DNA of 64,000 nt from Polynucleobacter sp. 31A-FELB (lineage in GTDB: Bacteria; Pseudomonadota; Gammaproteobacteria; Burkholderiales; Burkholderiaceae), in the NCBI RefSeq assembly GCF_018882405.1, contig NZ_JACVOO010000002.1, forward strand, positions 62,001-126,000, written 5' to 3'. The notes beneath the pieces are model-generated. The model ran no database searches. It saw only the letters and a list, made by a program, of their open reading frames with translations, and was not told the origin of the DNA. Position 1 is the first letter of the stretch. Each line of letters starts with the position of its first letter. The position numbers and the translations under genes were made by a program. This document shows, piece by piece, positions 16,174 to 26,592 of the stretch.

Positions 16174-18917
16174 ATAAGACTACGAAGGTAATGCCGCCAA
16201 TGAAGCTCTCGGGCTTAGAGCCTTTTAATGTTACAGCCGATGTTGGCTTTGTGAATATTGGTGAGCGTACTAACGTCACAGGCTCCAAAGCATTTGCACG
16301 CATGATTTTGAATAATCAATTTGATGAAGCCTTGGTAGTTGCAAGACAGCAAGTTGAGAATGGTGCTCAAGTCATTGATATCAATATGGATGAGGCGATG
16401 TTGGATTCGGAAGCGGCGATGACGCGCTTCTTGAATTTGATTGCTTCAGAACCAGATATTGCTCGTGTACCAATCATGATCGACTCTTCTAAATGGAGTG
16501 TGATTGAGGCGGGTCTGAAATGTATTCAAGGCAAGCCGATTGTTAACTCAATTTCTCTCAAAGAGGGCGAAGAGCCTTTCAGAAAACAAGCGCGTCTAAT
16601 TCGTCGTTACGGCGCAGCTTCTGTAGTGATGGCATTTGATGAAGTAGGTCAAGCGGATACTTTTAAGCGCAAGACTGAAATTTGTCAGCGCTGCTATCAA
16701 ATTCTTGTGAATGAGATTGGCTTCCCAGCAGAAGATATTATTTTTGATCCCAATATCTTTGCCATTGCGACTGGTATTGAGGAGCATGACAACTACGCGG
16801 TAGATTTCATTAACGCCACCCGTTGGATTAAAGAAAATCTACCGGGCGCGAAGGTGAGCGGTGGCGTCTCTAATGTGAGCTTCTCTTTCCGCGGTAACGA
16901 TCGCGTACGTGAAGCCATTCATACCGTGTTCCTGTATCACGCTATTCAAGCGGGTATGGACATGGGTATTGTCAATGCGGGACAGCTTGGTGTTTATGCA
17001 GACTTGGATCCAGAATTACGTGAGCGCGTTGAAGACGTGGTGCTCAATCGCTTTAAAGAAAAAGACGGTAAGACTCCAACTGAGCGCTTGCTGGATATTG
17101 CCGATCAATTTAAGGGCGGTGGCGCCAAGCAAGTAGAGAACTTGGTGTGGCGTGAAGCACCCGTGCGTGAGCGTTTAACCCATGCTTTGGTGCATGGCAT
17201 CACTACTTTTATTGAAGAAGATACTGAAGAGCTGCGTGCCCAAATTATGGGTGCGGGCGGTCGTCCTATCGAGGTTATCGAAGGCCCTCTAATGGATGGC
17301 ATGAACGTTGTTGGCGACTTGTTTGGCGCTGGCAAGATGTTCTTACCGCAAGTGGTTAAGAGTGCGCGTGTCATGAAACAAGCGGTAGCGATTTTGATTC
17401 CCTATATTGAGGAAGAAAAGCGCCTGCATATTGCTTCTGGAGGCGAAGCCAAGGCCAAAGGCAAGATTGTGATGGCGACTGTTAAAGGTGACGTGCACGA
17501 TATTGGTAAAAACATTGTGACAGTAGTGCTGCAATGTAATAACTTTGAAGTTGCCAATATGGGCGTGATGGTGCCTTGCGCAGAAATTCTGAAACGTGCC
17601 AAAGAAGAAAAAGCAGACATTGTTGGGCTATCTGGTTTGATCACTCCATCCTTAGAAGAGATGACTTACGTTGCTCAAGAGATGCAGCGTGATGATTATT
17701 TCCGTGAGCGTCAAATTCCATTGATGATTGGTGGTGCTACCACTTCTCGTGTGCATACCGCGGTGAAGATTGCACCTCATTACGATGGCCCTGTGGTCTA
17801 TGTGCCTGATGCGTCCCGCTCAGTATCCGTTGCATCAAGCTTGCTATCCGATGAAAGCGCCAAGAAATTTATTCAAGATCTGCGCGATGACTATGTCCGT
17901 ATTCGTGAGCAGCATGCCAACAAAAAAGCATCACCAACGATCTCTTTAGAAGCAGCACGTAAGAATCGCGAGCTGATTGATTGGGCTAGTTATGTGCCTG
18001 AGAAGCCGAAGTTTATTGGGCGCCGTGTTTTCAAGAATTTTGCTTTAAGTGACATTGCTAAATACATTGATTGGACACCATTCTTTCAGACCTGGGATTT
18101 GGCTGGTAAGTTCCCAGCAATCTTGGATGATGAAGTCGTTGGCGTAGAGGCTCGCAAAGTATTTGAAGATGGCCAGGCTCTATTAGATAAATTAATCAAA
18201 GGTCAGTGGTTGCAGGCTGATGCAGTAGTCGCTTTCTATCCAGCAAGCACGATAGGTGATGACATCGTCTTATACAGCGATGAATCGCGTGAGCACCCCT
18301 TATTTGTTTGGCACAACTTACGTCAGCAGTCTGAGCGCCCAGTAGTTGATGGCGTTCGTCGACCTAATCGTTGCTTGGCAGATTATGTGGCGCCAAAAGA
18401 TTCTAAGGTGGCTGACTACCTTGGTTGCTTTGCTGTGACGACTGGTCATGGTGTTGAGAAAAAAGTTGCCGAGTTTCATGCAAAGCATGATGACTACAGT
18501 GCAATCATGTTGCAATCCTTGGCCGATCGTTTGGCAGAAGCATTTGCAGAGTTGATGCACCATCGCGTTCGTACGGATCTTTGGGGTTACGCAACTGATG
18601 AGATTTTGACGAATGATCAAATGATCAATGAGGAATACCGTGGTATCCGTCCGGCGCCAGGTTATCCAGCTTGTCCTGCACATGAAGTGAAAAAAGATTT
18701 ATTGCGCGTCATTGGTTCAGAAGATATTGGTATGACCTTGACTGAGTCGATGGCTATGAACCCAGCTTCTAGTGTCAGTGGTTTTTACTTGGCACACCCA
18801 GATGCGCGTTATTTCAATGTGGGCAAGTTGTCAGCAGACCAGATTGAAGATCTTGCTAAGCGCCGTAATGAATCTGTTGAAGACATCCGTCGCCAGCTGG
18901 CTAGCTCGATCGACTAA
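16170..18917 (+). CDS. metH: Methionine synthase MetH, folate/cobalamin/activation part
   Basis: A 915-residue protein carrying the remaining MetH modules in order: pterin-binding barrel ([15 protein letters not shown], residues about 25-270), helical cap (about 330-430), B12-binding Rossmann domain with the cobalt-ligating histidine in GDVHDIGKN near residue 450, and the C-terminal reactivation domain with [15 protein letters not shown] that binds SAM. It transfers methyl from methyltetrahydrofolate via methylcobalamin to homocysteine bound by its partner. Translation starts inside the partner's stop (ATGA). All key motifs are intact, so the cell needs B12 or its uptake for this route. Confidence 0.97.
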   Translation: MNKTTKVMPPMKLSGLEPFNVTADVGFVNIGERTNVTGSKAFARMILNNQFDEALVVARQQVENGAQVIDINMDEAMLDSEAAMTRFLNLIASEPDIARVPIMIDSSKWSVIEAGLKCIQGKPIVNSISLKEGEEPFRKQARLIRRYGAASVVMAFDEVGQADTFKRKTEICQRCYQILVNEIGFPAEDIIFDPNIFAIATGIEEHDNYAVDFINATRWIKENLPGAKVSGGVSNVSFSFRGNDRVREAIHTVFLYHAIQAGMDMGIVNAGQLGVYADLDPELRERVEDVVLNRFKEKDGKTPTERLLDIADQFKGGGAKQVENLVWREAPVRERLTHALVHGITTFIEEDTEELRAQIMGAGGRPIEVIEGPLMDGMNVVGDLFGAGKMFLPQVVKSARVMKQAVAILIPYIEEEKRLHIASGGEAKAKGKIVMATVKGDVHDIGKNIVTVVLQCNNFEVANMGVMVPCAEILKRAKEEKADIVGLSGLITPSLEEMTYVAQEMQRDDYFRERQIPLMIGGATTSRVHTAVKIAPHYDGPVVYVPDASRSVSVASSLLSDESAKKFIQDLRDDYVRIREQHANKKASPTISLEAARKNRELIDWASYVPEKPKFIGRRVFKNFALSDIAKYIDWTPFFQTWDLAGKFPAILDDEVVGVEARKVFEDGQALLDKLIKGQWLQADAVVAFYPASTIGDDIVLYSDESREHPLFVWHNLRQQSERPVVDGVRRPNRCLADYVAPKDSKVADYLGCFAVTTGHGVEKKVAEFHAKHDDYSAIMLQSLADRLAEAFAELMHHRVRTDLWGYATDEILTNDQMINEEYRGIRPAPGYPACPAHEVKKDLLRVIGSEDIGMTLTESMAMNPASSVSGFYLAHPDARYFNVGKLSADQIEDLAKRRNESVEDIRRQLASSID

Positions 18918-18938
18918 GAACTTCCTTGATGTGGTGCT

Positions 18939-19256
18939 TTAAACGCCCCACATCACTGGTTCATCTTTGGCTTTAGCCTGCTTCATGAGCTCTAGGAAGG
19001 GATAGGCGCGCTGCCCCAGCCTGTCGGCCAGCTTCGGTTTCTCAGTATTTTCTTGATCAGCCGCATTACTTTTAGCTCGCTCTTCCAGGTCTTTCAGAAT
19101 GGCGGTTTCTAGGGCGATGATGAGGGCTGGCAATTGCTCAACCGTCAAAATACCCCTAGGCTCTAATGGGCGGCCCAAAATTTCGAAGATTCGCTGGGTC
19201 AGATCAGCTAGCATGATGACGTCAGGACCCGCTTTGGAGCGAAATTGATAGATCAT
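18939..19256 (-). CDS. DUF1840 domain-containing protein
   Basis: A 105-residue protein of the DUF1840 family, known mostly from Burkholderiales and of unknown function. It begins MIYQFRSKAGPDVIMLADL and has a helical core with ALIIALETAILKDLEERAK, followed by a variable charged segment and a short conserved end (RAYPFLELMKQA). No signal peptide or membrane segment is seen, so it is cytosolic. TAAGCT ends six bases before the ATG with no ribosome site, suggesting a leaderless transcript. It is divergent from argS across only 35 bases. Confidence 0.83.
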   Translation of the reverse strand: MIYQFRSKAGPDVIMLADLTQRIFEILGRPLEPRGILTVEQLPALIIALETAILKDLEERAKSNAADQENTEKPKLADRLGQRAYPFLELMKQAKAKDEPVMWGV

Positions 19257-19262
19257 TTCGAT

Positions 19263-19268
19263 AGCTTA
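19263..19268 (-). promoter_or_regulatory. -10-like TAAGCT six bases before the DUF1840 start
   Basis: Reverse-strand TAAGCT fits TAnnnT and ends exactly six bases before the ATG at 19256. It matches TATAAT at only three of six positions and is the weakest of the set with this spacing. Confidence 0.4.
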
Positions 19269-19276
19269 CCACCTGA

Positions 19277-19282
19277 TAAACT
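19277..19282 (+). promoter_or_regulatory. -10-like TAAACT nine bases before argS
   Basis: TAAACT lies nine bases before the argS ATG, and no Shine-Dalgarno sequence is seen in the 35-base divergent gap. A start site 6-8 bases downstream would leave a leader of only a few bases. Confidence 0.4.
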
Positions 19283-19291
19283 CACTTATCT

Positions 19292-21019
19292 ATGTTGTTA
19301 ACTAATAAAAATCGTTTAATTGAAATGCTGAGCGCAGCCCTGCAGGGTTTAGCTCAGGAGCGTAGTTTGGGCGATGCCCCTGCGCCACGTTTAGAGCGCC
19401 CTAAGGCGGTAGACCATGGCGATGTCGCTTGCAATATTGCGCTCCAGCTCTCCAAAGCTTGGAAGCTAAATCCTAGGGAGTTGGCACAAGCCTTGGTTGA
19501 GCGCCTAGAGCAGCAGCCTGGCTATGGCGATCTCATTGCCTCTTGCGAAATCGCTGGTCCTGGATTTATTAACTTTCGCCTGAGCAATGCCGCTAAAACT
19601 GCGGTGGTGCAAGAGGTTCTCACGGCAGGATCCCAGTTTGGTCAGCTAGCTCCAGAGGCGGCCCCAGTTTCCAACGCCATGATTGAGTTTGTGTCTGCCA
19701 ATCCCACTGGACCACTACACGTTGGTCATGGTCGTCAGGCCGCACTCGGCGATGCCTTGGCAAACTTATTAGCAACTCAGGGCATTAAGGTGCACCGCGA
19801 GTTTTATTACAACGATGCTGGAGTCCAGATTGCGAATTTGGCGCTCTCAGTGCAAGCTCGCTTAAATGGACTTAAACCAGGTGATGCCACTTGGCCAGAG
19901 AGTGCTTATAACGGTGAATACATCGCCGAGATTGCGACCGCTTTTAAGGCTTCATCTGAATATAAAGATGATCTTGAGGCCATCCGTCAATTTGCTGTTG
20001 CGTATTTGCGCAATGAACAAGACATTGATTTAAAAACATTTGGCGTGAAGTTTGATTGCTACTACCTGGAATCTTCTTTGTATACCGATGGTAGCGTTGC
20101 AAAAATTGTTGAAGAGCTACAGAGCATTGGTAAGACCTATGAGTCTGAGGGCGCACTTTGGCTCAAGACAACAGATGATGGTGACGATAAAGATCGCGTC
20201 ATGCGAAAGTCTGATGGCAGCTTTACCTACTTTGTGCCTGATGTTGCTTACCACACCAGCAAATGGAATCGTGGCTTTGAAAAAGTGATTAATGTCCAAG
20301 GCAGCGATCACCATGGCACGATCGCCCGTGTGCGCTCAGGCTTGCAGGGCGTGGCTCAGAAGCGTGGTTGGGATATTCCGAAAACATATCCTGAGTATGT
20401 ATTGCATAAGATGGTGACAGTGATGCGCCATGGCGAAGAAGTCAAAATCTCTAAACGTGCAGGCTCCTATGTGACTGTGCGTGACTTGGTTGAGTGGTCT
20501 GGTGGAGTTACACCAGAGATGACTGCAGATGAGCGCGAGCTTGCTCTGCAGCGCGGACGAGATGCCGTGCGTTTCTTCCTCATCTCTCGCAAAGCTGATA
20601 CAGAATTTGTATTTGATGTTGATTTGGCATTGCAGCAAAATGATGAGAACCCTGTGTTCTATGTGCAATATGCGCATGCTCGCATTTGCTCAATCTTGAC
20701 TCAATGGGGCGGAAAAGTTTCTGACCTGAAGGGCGCGGACCTTTCTTTGTTGCAAAGCAAAGCTTCCGATCATTTATTGCGGCGCCTAGCTGAATACCCA
20801 GAGATGCTCACTGATGCAGCAGCGGACTTGGCGCCACATGCTTTAGCTTTCTACTTGCGTGATTTAGCGGGAGACTTCCATACTTTCTATAACGCAGACC
20901 GCGTTTTGGTGGACGACCCTGCATTGAAATTAGCTCGCCTCGCCTTACTCTCGGCGACTCGTCAAGTGCTTGAAAATGGATTAAAAGTATTGGGTGTATC
21001 AGCACCCGCTAAGATGTAA
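19292..21019 (+). CDS. argS: Arginyl-tRNA synthetase
   Basis: ArgS charges tRNA-Arg. This is a class I synthetase of 575 residues, normal length. The N-terminal additional domain is followed by the HIGH-type signature in [18 protein letters not shown] (HVGH), and the KMSKS position appears as [11 protein letters not shown], a relaxed form common in ArgRS. The anticodon-binding helical domain ends the protein (LYLRDL-type segment seen as [19 protein letters not shown]). No ribosome site is visible before the ATG, and TAAACT nine bases upstream hints at a very short leader. A SPOR-domain gene follows after 50 bases. Confidence 0.97.
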   Translation: MLLTNKNRLIEMLSAALQGLAQERSLGDAPAPRLERPKAVDHGDVACNIALQLSKAWKLNPRELAQALVERLEQQPGYGDLIASCEIAGPGFINFRLSNAAKTAVVQEVLTAGSQFGQLAPEAAPVSNAMIEFVSANPTGPLHVGHGRQAALGDALANLLATQGIKVHREFYYNDAGVQIANLALSVQARLNGLKPGDATWPESAYNGEYIAEIATAFKASSEYKDDLEAIRQFAVAYLRNEQDIDLKTFGVKFDCYYLESSLYTDGSVAKIVEELQSIGKTYESEGALWLKTTDDGDDKDRVMRKSDGSFTYFVPDVAYHTSKWNRGFEKVINVQGSDHHGTIARVRSGLQGVAQKRGWDIPKTYPEYVLHKMVTVMRHGEEVKISKRAGSYVTVRDLVEWSGGVTPEMTADERELALQRGRDAVRFFLISRKADTEFVFDVDLALQQNDENPVFYVQYAHARICSILTQWGGKVSDLKGADLSLLQSKASDHLLRRLAEYPEMLTDAAADLAPHALAFYLRDLAGDFHTFYNADRVLVDDPALKLARLALLSATRQVLENGLKVLGVSAPAKM

Positions 21020-21069
21020 GCTGTAGTACTTGCTAGCGCTTAAGAAGTAAAAAGAAGGATGGGGACACG

Positions 21070-21684
21070 ATGAAAAAAAACAATCAACACACCAGCTTCG
21101 CTCCAAAGACACAGTCTTCGAGCCCCGAGTATGGCGGCACTATTCTTGGTTTTATCTTAGGGCTTGGAGTTGGCCTAGGGGTTGCTTTTGTGATCGCCTT
21201 TTACCTTTCAAAAAATACACCCCAAGAGCGTCCTGGAGTTAGGGCACCCAATCTTCCCTTAACCATTAAGTCAGGACCGGTACCTGCCGAAGGAGAGGCT
21301 GCTACCCCAGCAGAAGCGCTTGATCTGAATAAGCCTTTGCAAGGTAAGTCTGCTGCACCTGCTGCTAGTGCGCCAGATCCCATCGCTGATTTGGCCAATG
21401 GCAAGAAGCCAGTGGATGCTGCTCCAGCCCCTGCCGCAAAATCCGATGCTATCTATTTCTTACAAGTTGGTGCGTTTAATAAGCGCGCGGACGCAGATGC
21501 CCAAAAGGCTAGCTTGGCTATTCAGGGTATTCAGTCTCAATTGAGTGAGATTAGTAGTGAAGGCAATACACTCTGGCGTGTTCGCGTTGGACCGTACAAC
21601 AGTGTTGAAGAAAGCAATCCTGTGCGAGATAAGTTAAATGGCATGGGCATTAAACCGAGCGTTATTAAATCTAGCAAATCATGA
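21070..21684 (+). CDS. SPOR domain-containing inner-membrane protein
   Basis: A 204-residue bitopic membrane protein. A short cytoplasmic N-terminus is followed by one transmembrane helix (about residues 23-45, with GFILGLGVGLGVAFVIAF), an Ala/Pro-rich periplasmic linker, and a C-terminal SPOR domain from about residue 130 (IYFLQVGAFNKRADADAQK, then WRVRVGPYNS). SPOR domains bind denuded septal peptidoglycan, so a cell-division role like FtsN or DedD is likely. GAAGGATGGGG precedes the start. Its stop overlaps the dsbA start by four bases (ATGA), so the two are coupled. Confidence 0.88.
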   Translation: MKKNNQHTSFAPKTQSSSPEYGGTILGFILGLGVGLGVAFVIAFYLSKNTPQERPGVRAPNLPLTIKSGPVPAEGEAATPAEALDLNKPLQGKSAAPAASAPDPIADLANGKKPVDAAPAPAAKSDAIYFLQVGAFNKRADADAQKASLAIQGIQSQLSEISSEGNTLWRVRVGPYNSVEESNPVRDKLNGMGIKPSVIKSSKS

Positions 21685-22343
21685 TTACATTATCTAAGTC
21701 TAAGAGAGCCCTTTTATCTGCGACCATTCTTGGTCTGGCCTTTTCTTTTTCAGGCCTTGCTACTGCGCAAAGTCCTAAGATCGAAGAGGGATTTGATTAC
21801 CGCATTCTGCCTACTCCTCAGCCAGTTGAATCTAAAGGCAAGGTCGAGGTCATCGAGTTCTTTTGGTATGGCTGCCCGCATTGCTATGACTTTGAGCCAG
21901 AGTTAAATGCTTGGCTTAAGCGCCAACCAAAGGACGTGACCTTCCGCAAGGTGCCCGTTGCTTTCCGCGATGACTTCATGCCACACAGCCAATTGTTCTA
22001 TGCCTTAGAGGCTATGGGCAAGGGTGAGGCGATGAATGACAAAGTCATGTACGCCATGCATAAAGAAAATAAGCGCCTCATGACAGAAAATGAGATAGCA
22101 GATTGGGTCGCTTCTCAGGGTATTGATCGCAATACTTTCTTGGCTACTTATCGTTCATTTGCAGTTGTTTCTAAAGCCCGTGCAGCAAGACAGATGGCTG
22201 ATGCTTACCGCATTGATGGTGTGCCAACTATTGTGATGCAGGGCCGCTATGTGACCTCTCCATCAATTGCTGGAACCAAAGCTAAAGCGATTGCAGTGAT
22301 GGATTACTTGGAGCAAAAAATCCGCAAGGACAAGTACAAGTAA
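21681..22343 (+). CDS. dsbA: Thiol:disulfide interchange protein DsbA
   Basis: A periplasmic disulfide oxidase of 220 residues. A cleavable signal peptide spans about residues 1-29 (hydrophobic core LLSATILGLAFSFSG, cleavage near TAQS). The thioredoxin-fold active site is CPHC in YGCPHCYDFEP, the standard DsbA dipeptide, with the cis-proline region GVPTIVMQG near the C-terminus and an inserted helical domain between. It introduces disulfides into exported proteins; DsbB is not in this window. It is coupled to the SPOR gene upstream and converges on the SDR gene with a 9-base gap. Confidence 0.93.
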   Translation: MITLSKSKRALLSATILGLAFSFSGLATAQSPKIEEGFDYRILPTPQPVESKGKVEVIEFFWYGCPHCYDFEPELNAWLKRQPKDVTFRKVPVAFRDDFMPHSQLFYALEAMGKGEAMNDKVMYAMHKENKRLMTENEIADWVASQGIDRNTFLATYRSFAVVSKARAARQMADAYRIDGVPTIVMQGRYVTSPSIAGTKAKAIAVMDYLEQKIRKDKYK

Positions 22344-22352
22344 TTCAGGGTC

Positions 22353-23129
22353 TTAGATTTTGACGAAGCGTCTTACTATCCAAAAATAGAGTGGGTAAGG
22401 CAGGATTCTGAGGAACTTTAAGAATCCTGAAAACCGCTTAGGGAAGTTAATATCAAATTCTCCAGCCTGTAGTCCTGAGAGAATTTCTGTTGCAGCCTCC
22501 TCAGCAGTAATGAGTGCTGGCATTTCAAAATCATTCTGTGCAGTCGCTTCAGTTGCTACAAACCCTGGTGAAATCATGTGCACGCTCACACCCTGCGGTA
22601 GCAAGTCGTAGTACAGGGTTTCGCAGAAGTTAATAATTCCTGCTTTGCTAGGTCCATAGGCCAAGGCTTTTGGCAATCCACTGTATCCAGCTACGCTACC
22701 AACGATGGCAATATGACCAGCATGCTCTTTGAGCATATTGGGTAAAACAATGCTGACCGCTCTCATGGGGCCAAGTAGGTTTGCATCAATTGTTTTCTGC
22801 GCAACTTCAAACTCAAAATTATCGGCGCGTAATGGTGTGTATACGCCCGACACAAATAGCAATAGGTCTAAGCCACCCCAGGCTTCAAGGATGGTCTGGT
22901 AGGCGGAAATGAGCTGTTCTTGCTGAGTGACATCTAGCGGCAGGACTAAGGTCTGCCCCAGTGCTGCGGATTGTGCGATGGTATTGAGTTTCTCAGCGCG
23001 ACGACTAGAAAGAGCAACTCTTGCACCTGCCTTGATAAAGGCTTGTGTACAGGCCTCACCAATTCCGCTGGAAGCGCCAATGATCCAAATACGTTGATTT
23101 ACAAATGAATCAAATCCTTTTTGTTTCAT
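22353..23129 (-). CDS. Short-chain dehydrogenase/reductase
   Basis: A 258-residue classical SDR. The NAD(P) loop is IIGASSGIGEACTQAF (GASSGIG), with SRR after beta-2 suggesting NADP preference, and the catalytic YGPSK is in ALAYGPSKAG. It ends with an extended basic/hydrophobic tail (FLKFLRILPYPLYFWIVRR) that could attach to the membrane. It is the last gene of a five-gene reverse operon and its start overlaps the Cfa-like gene by four bases. Similar SDRs accompany FAD-oxidoreductase/DUF1365/Cfa clusters elsewhere, so a lipid-related substrate is inferred. Confidence 0.88.
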   Translation of the reverse strand: MKQKGFDSFVNQRIWIIGASSGIGEACTQAFIKAGARVALSSRRAEKLNTIAQSAALGQTLVLPLDVTQQEQLISAYQTILEAWGGLDLLLFVSGVYTPLRADNFEFEVAQKTIDANLLGPMRAVSIVLPNMLKEHAGHIAIVGSVAGYSGLPKALAYGPSKAGIINFCETLYYDLLPQGVSVHMISPGFVATEATAQNDFEMPALITAEEAATEILSGLQAGEFDINFPKRFSGFLKFLRILPYPLYFWIVRRFVKI

Positions 23130-24421
23130 GGGCGCAGGGCATCGTTCGAGTGGGTAACATCTGAATGTTTGAGGGTGTATTGCACGACATCAATATTCTT
23201 TTCGGAGAATCCAGCAGCGCAGTACATAAGATAGAAATTCCACAGTCGAATAAAAGCCTCATCAAATCCAAGGCGATAGATTTCTTCAATCTTGTGATTA
23301 AAGCTGTCGCGCCATAGACATAAGGTTTTGGCATAGTCAGCACCAAATGCAAACTCTGCCTCAACCTCTAAACCAGCATTAGCTGCAGCAGCCTTGAATT
23401 TAGATGGTGAGGGAAGCATACCGCCTGGGAAAACGTATTGTTGAATAAAGTCGGTGCTATGACGATAGCGATCAAACAAGTCTTCTGCAATGACGATAGT
23501 TTGGATGCAGGCTCGGCCACCCGCTTTCAGTCGCTTAGCAACTGTTTGGAAGTATTCGCCCCAATGGTTCTCGCCAACTGCTTCAAACATTTCAATGGAG
23601 GCAATGCCATCAAATTGCTCTGTGCAGTCCCGATAGTCCTGAAGTCGTACCTCAAATTTCTGTTGATTACCCACCTCTGTATTAACTTTTTGAAGTCTAG
23701 TATCTGCAAAGGCTTTTTGCTCTGTGGATAAAGTTAAGCCTGTAACTTGATTGCCATTGCGTAAGGCCTCTTCCATAAATCCACCCCAGCCACATCCAAT
23801 TTCTAGTAGTTGGTCGCCCGGTTTAGCGTGGATGGAGTCTAGTATGAGTTTGATTTTGGCGCGCTGTGCATCCATCAGGGATTGCTTGTCTCCCTCAGAG
23901 AACCAAGCACTTGAATAGCTCATTGACGGATCTAGCCACAGGGTATAGAACGCATTGCCTAGGTCATAGTGCGCATGAATATTTTTACGACTTCCAGATT
24001 TGGAATTGTCTCTAAACCAATGCTTCAAGCGATACGCTATAGAACCTAACCAGCTTCCATAGATTGCTTTTTCTAAAATGTTGCGATTTCGAATGGCTAA
24101 TTCCAGCAAGGCTTTAAGGTCAGGCGTATTCCATTCGCCTCGAATATAGCTCTCGGCAAAGCCAATATCGCCATGAGATAAAACTTGCTTAAATACTGAC
24201 CAGTCTAAAACTTGAATTTCTGCATGCAGTTGGTCTGAGCTATTTCCAAACTCCCTTACTTCCTTGTTTGGTAATGTAAGAACCAAATGCCCGCTACGCA
24301 ATTCCGCTAGGAGACTTAATAAAGTCTGTGTGCTTGCACGGTATTGTTGTTGCTTAGACTCCCGCTTCTCCGGACGGGAGAATGTGAGTCGAGATAGCAG
24401 GGATTGACCGGGGCGATTCAT
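23126..24421 (-). CDS. Cyclopropane-fatty-acyl-phospholipid synthase-like SAM methyltransferase
   Basis: A 431-residue Cfa-family enzyme, which modifies the double bonds of unsaturated phospholipid acyl chains using SAM. The N-terminal lipid-binding domain is followed by HAHYDLGNAFYTLWLDPSMS and the SAM loop LEIGCGWGGFMEEA, both typical, and QYVFPGGMLPS near residue 330. The cyclopropane-type catalytic architecture appears intact, but relatives in this operon context can methylate lipids for other products such as furan fatty acid precursors, so the exact product is open. Start and stop overlap both neighbours by four bases. Confidence 0.9.
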   Translation of the reverse strand: MNRPGQSLLSRLTFSRPEKRESKQQQYRASTQTLLSLLAELRSGHLVLTLPNKEVREFGNSSDQLHAEIQVLDWSVFKQVLSHGDIGFAESYIRGEWNTPDLKALLELAIRNRNILEKAIYGSWLGSIAYRLKHWFRDNSKSGSRKNIHAHYDLGNAFYTLWLDPSMSYSSAWFSEGDKQSLMDAQRAKIKLILDSIHAKPGDQLLEIGCGWGGFMEEALRNGNQVTGLTLSTEQKAFADTRLQKVNTEVGNQQKFEVRLQDYRDCTEQFDGIASIEMFEAVGENHWGEYFQTVAKRLKAGGRACIQTIVIAEDLFDRYRHSTDFIQQYVFPGGMLPSPSKFKAAAANAGLEVEAEFAFGADYAKTLCLWRDSFNHKIEEIYRLGFDEAFIRLWNFYLMYCAAGFSEKNIDVVQYTLKHSDVTHSNDALRP

Positions 24422-25203
24422 CTAGTAATTTCAAGTTCTGGTGGTTTAGGTTTTGAATAAAAGGGTACTCCTTTTAGCCACAATTTCAATGCCTGCCAGT
24501 GAATCCGGCCGATGACACCTAGGCTCATCAGCGGGTACCGCAAGAAGGCACGATAGAGGGCGCTTTTACTCAGTGCCTGAGCAAGACCGCTGATACTGGT
24601 GTTGATCAATGGGGCTCCATCTTCATGGAGCTCAATTCGGCAAACGATATTTCGCTTTGAATGACTATCCTGGGGAAATAAGAAGCGGAAGTGATATTCC
24701 CCTCGAACATCACAGAAAGGTGATACGTGGAAGACCTTCTTGCTCACCAGAGTCTCTCCAGATTGCACGGCTTTTCCAGAGTCATGATGAAGTAAGTAGC
24801 AGTGTCGTTCGCCAAAGGTGTTATTCACCTCGGCTAGCACTGCTTGAACCTGACCATTGGCTCGGGTACAGATCCAAAAACTGACAGGATTGAAGACATA
24901 GCCTAGTACGCGTGGGAAGGTTTGTAGCCAAATCTCGCCATCAATATTCTGGATGTTGTTTTCTTCAAGAATTGTTTCGATCCAGGACAGGCTATCCTGA
25001 CTTCCTAGGCCATGGTCTTGATCGAAGAATGAAAACAGTCCAAACCGATTGTCTCTAAGACCATGTTTACTGAGTAACGCTGGATCATTCCTACGCGCAC
25101 GCATTGGAATAGACAAAGTAAATACACCATAGCCAAACGCATTTTTAGCGGGACGAAAACGCCGATGCTTAACCGCTCCGAAATTAATCGTTGGCAAATT
25201 CAT
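24418..25203 (-). CDS. DUF1365 domain-containing protein
   Basis: A 261-residue DUF1365 protein. The conserved start is GAVKHRRFRPAKNAFGYGVF, with RVLGYVFNPVSFWIC, VNNTFGERHCYLL and a SPFCDVRGEYHFRF region following. The biochemical role is unknown, but the family almost always lies between an FAD oxidoreductase and a Cfa-like methyltransferase, as it does here, and is part of sigma-E/ChrR photo-oxidative stress regulons in alphaproteobacteria. It abuts the FAD gene with no gap and overlaps the Cfa gene by four bases. A role in modifying unsaturated membrane lipids is inferred. Confidence 0.9.
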   Translation of the reverse strand: MNLPTINFGAVKHRRFRPAKNAFGYGVFTLSIPMRARRNDPALLSKHGLRDNRFGLFSFFDQDHGLGSQDSLSWIETILEENNIQNIDGEIWLQTFPRVLGYVFNPVSFWICTRANGQVQAVLAEVNNTFGERHCYLLHHDSGKAVQSGETLVSKKVFHVSPFCDVRGEYHFRFLFPQDSHSKRNIVCRIELHEDGAPLINTSISGLAQALSKSALYRAFLRYPLMSLGVIGRIHWQALKLWLKGVPFYSKPKPPELEITR

Positions 25204-26592
25204 TTACTGAGCATCTTTAATGGAGCTAGATTTAACGCGATGAGAGATGCTTTCCATTAGATCCATTGCGACCAATTCGCCTGATCGCAGACCATCTTCA
25301 TGAAAGCCAAAGCCAGTCCATGCGCCGCAATACCAAATTGAGGAGTTGCCCTGAATTAAAGGCAGTGCCTTTTGGGCCTGGACTGCGCGCATATCAAAGA
25401 CTGGATGCGAGTAATGAATTTCTTCATGCACTAAGCTTGGCTTGGGATCAGTCAGTGGGTTCAAGCTCACAATAATCTGCGTGCTCTCGAATGCCTTAGG
25501 CAGAGGTTGCAAGCGGTTAATTAAATAATTAACGCTAACGTGTTGTTGTGCAGTTGGTGTTGCACCCGATTTTGCAGTGTAGTTCCAGGCCGCCCAGCAG
25601 CGCTCGGTAGTTGGCAAGAAATTGATATCAGTATGCAAAATCGCACGATTCTTTTGATAAGGAACCGAGGCTAAAATATTACGAGCATCTTGGTCAATGC
25701 CATGAACTAAGTCTAAAGTTTGATCGCTATGACAAGCCATGACTACTTCATCAAACCAGTGTGACCCAGATGCGGTAATGACTTCAGCCTGAGAGTTTTC
25801 AGTTTGACTTGCATTAACTCGGGTTGCGGATTCGCGCACAAATTGGACTTGATGTTTCTCAAGGGCCGCCACTAAAAGCTTTACATATTCTCTTGAACCG
25901 CCTTTAACAGTAAGCCATTGCGGGCGATTCTGAATTTGCAAAAGGCCGTGATTATGGCAGAAACGCACCATAGTTTGAATTGGAAACTCTAGCATCTGCT
26001 CAACAGAGCATGACCAGATAGCACCAATCATCGGTAAGAAATAATTCTCTCTGAAGCTGGTGCTAAAGCGGTTGCGATCTAAAAAATCTTTAATACGCTC
26101 ATCAGGTTCTGAGTATTCAAGCTTAGAGGTGATTTGTTCTTCGGCAAGCTGAGTAGCAAGACGATTGAAGCGCAAGATGTCATAGGCCATTCTCCAAAAT
26201 GAAAGCGAGAATAAATTAGATCGTTGGCCAAAGAAAGAATTGAGGTCGTTACCAGCCCATTCTATTTTTTTGTTGTGCCCAGTTTTTTCGCTGGCATCAA
26301 TCGATACTGAGAAAGACATTTCTGATGGAGCAATCGGCACTCCAATTTCTTCAAATAGACGAACTAAGCGAGGATAGGTTTTGCGATTAAATACTAAAAA
26401 TCCAGTATCCACTCCATGAGTAGTCTTACCTTGAGGGGTTTCGAGCGTTAGGTCTACGGTATTGCTATGACCACCAATATGATTGCCGCCTTCGAATAGG
26501 GTGATGTCTAAATCTGGGTGCTGTCTTAATGCATATGCGCAGCCTAAGCCAGATATACCAGCGCCAATGATGGCAACTTTTTTCTTACCCAC
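25204..26592 (-). CDS. FAD-dependent amine-oxidase-like oxidoreductase
   Basis: A 462-residue flavoprotein of the NAD/FAD-binding amine oxidase-like group. The dinucleotide loop VAIIGAGISGLGCAYAL is at the N-terminus and the acidic end of beta-2 in LFEGGNHIGGHSNTV. The C-terminal flavin segment is WYCGAWTGFGFHEDGLRSG, a signature of the family paired with DUF1365. It probably oxidises or isomerises a lipid or isoprenoid rather than an amine. The last base of the peroxidase gene is the first base of this one, so the operon is contiguous. Confidence 0.9.
   Translation of the reverse strand: MGKKKVAIIGAGISGLGCAYALRQHPDLDITLFEGGNHIGGHSNTVDLTLETPQGKTTHGVDTGFLVFNRKTYPRLVRLFEEIGVPIAPSEMSFSVSIDASEKTGHNKKIEWAGNDLNSFFGQRSNLFSLSFWRMAYDILRFNRLATQLAEEQITSKLEYSEPDERIKDFLDRNRFSTSFRENYFLPMIGAIWSCSVEQMLEFPIQTMVRFCHNHGLLQIQNRPQWLTVKGGSREYVKLLVAALEKHQVQFVRESATRVNASQTENSQAEVITASGSHWFDEVVMACHSDQTLDLVHGIDQDARNILASVPYQKNRAILHTDINFLPTTERCWAAWNYTAKSGATPTAQQHVSVNYLINRLQPLPKAFESTQIIVSLNPLTDPKPSLVHEEIHYSHPVFDMRAVQAQKALPLIQGNSSIWYCGAWTGFGFHEDGLRSGELVAMDLMESISHRVKSSSIKDAQ

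Noticed and set aside
18927..18955. 8-bp hairpin TGATGTGG/CCACATCA between metH and DUF1840
   Set aside because: The 13-base loop is long, there is no T-run on either side and the stem overlaps the DUF1840 stop; not a convincing terminator.
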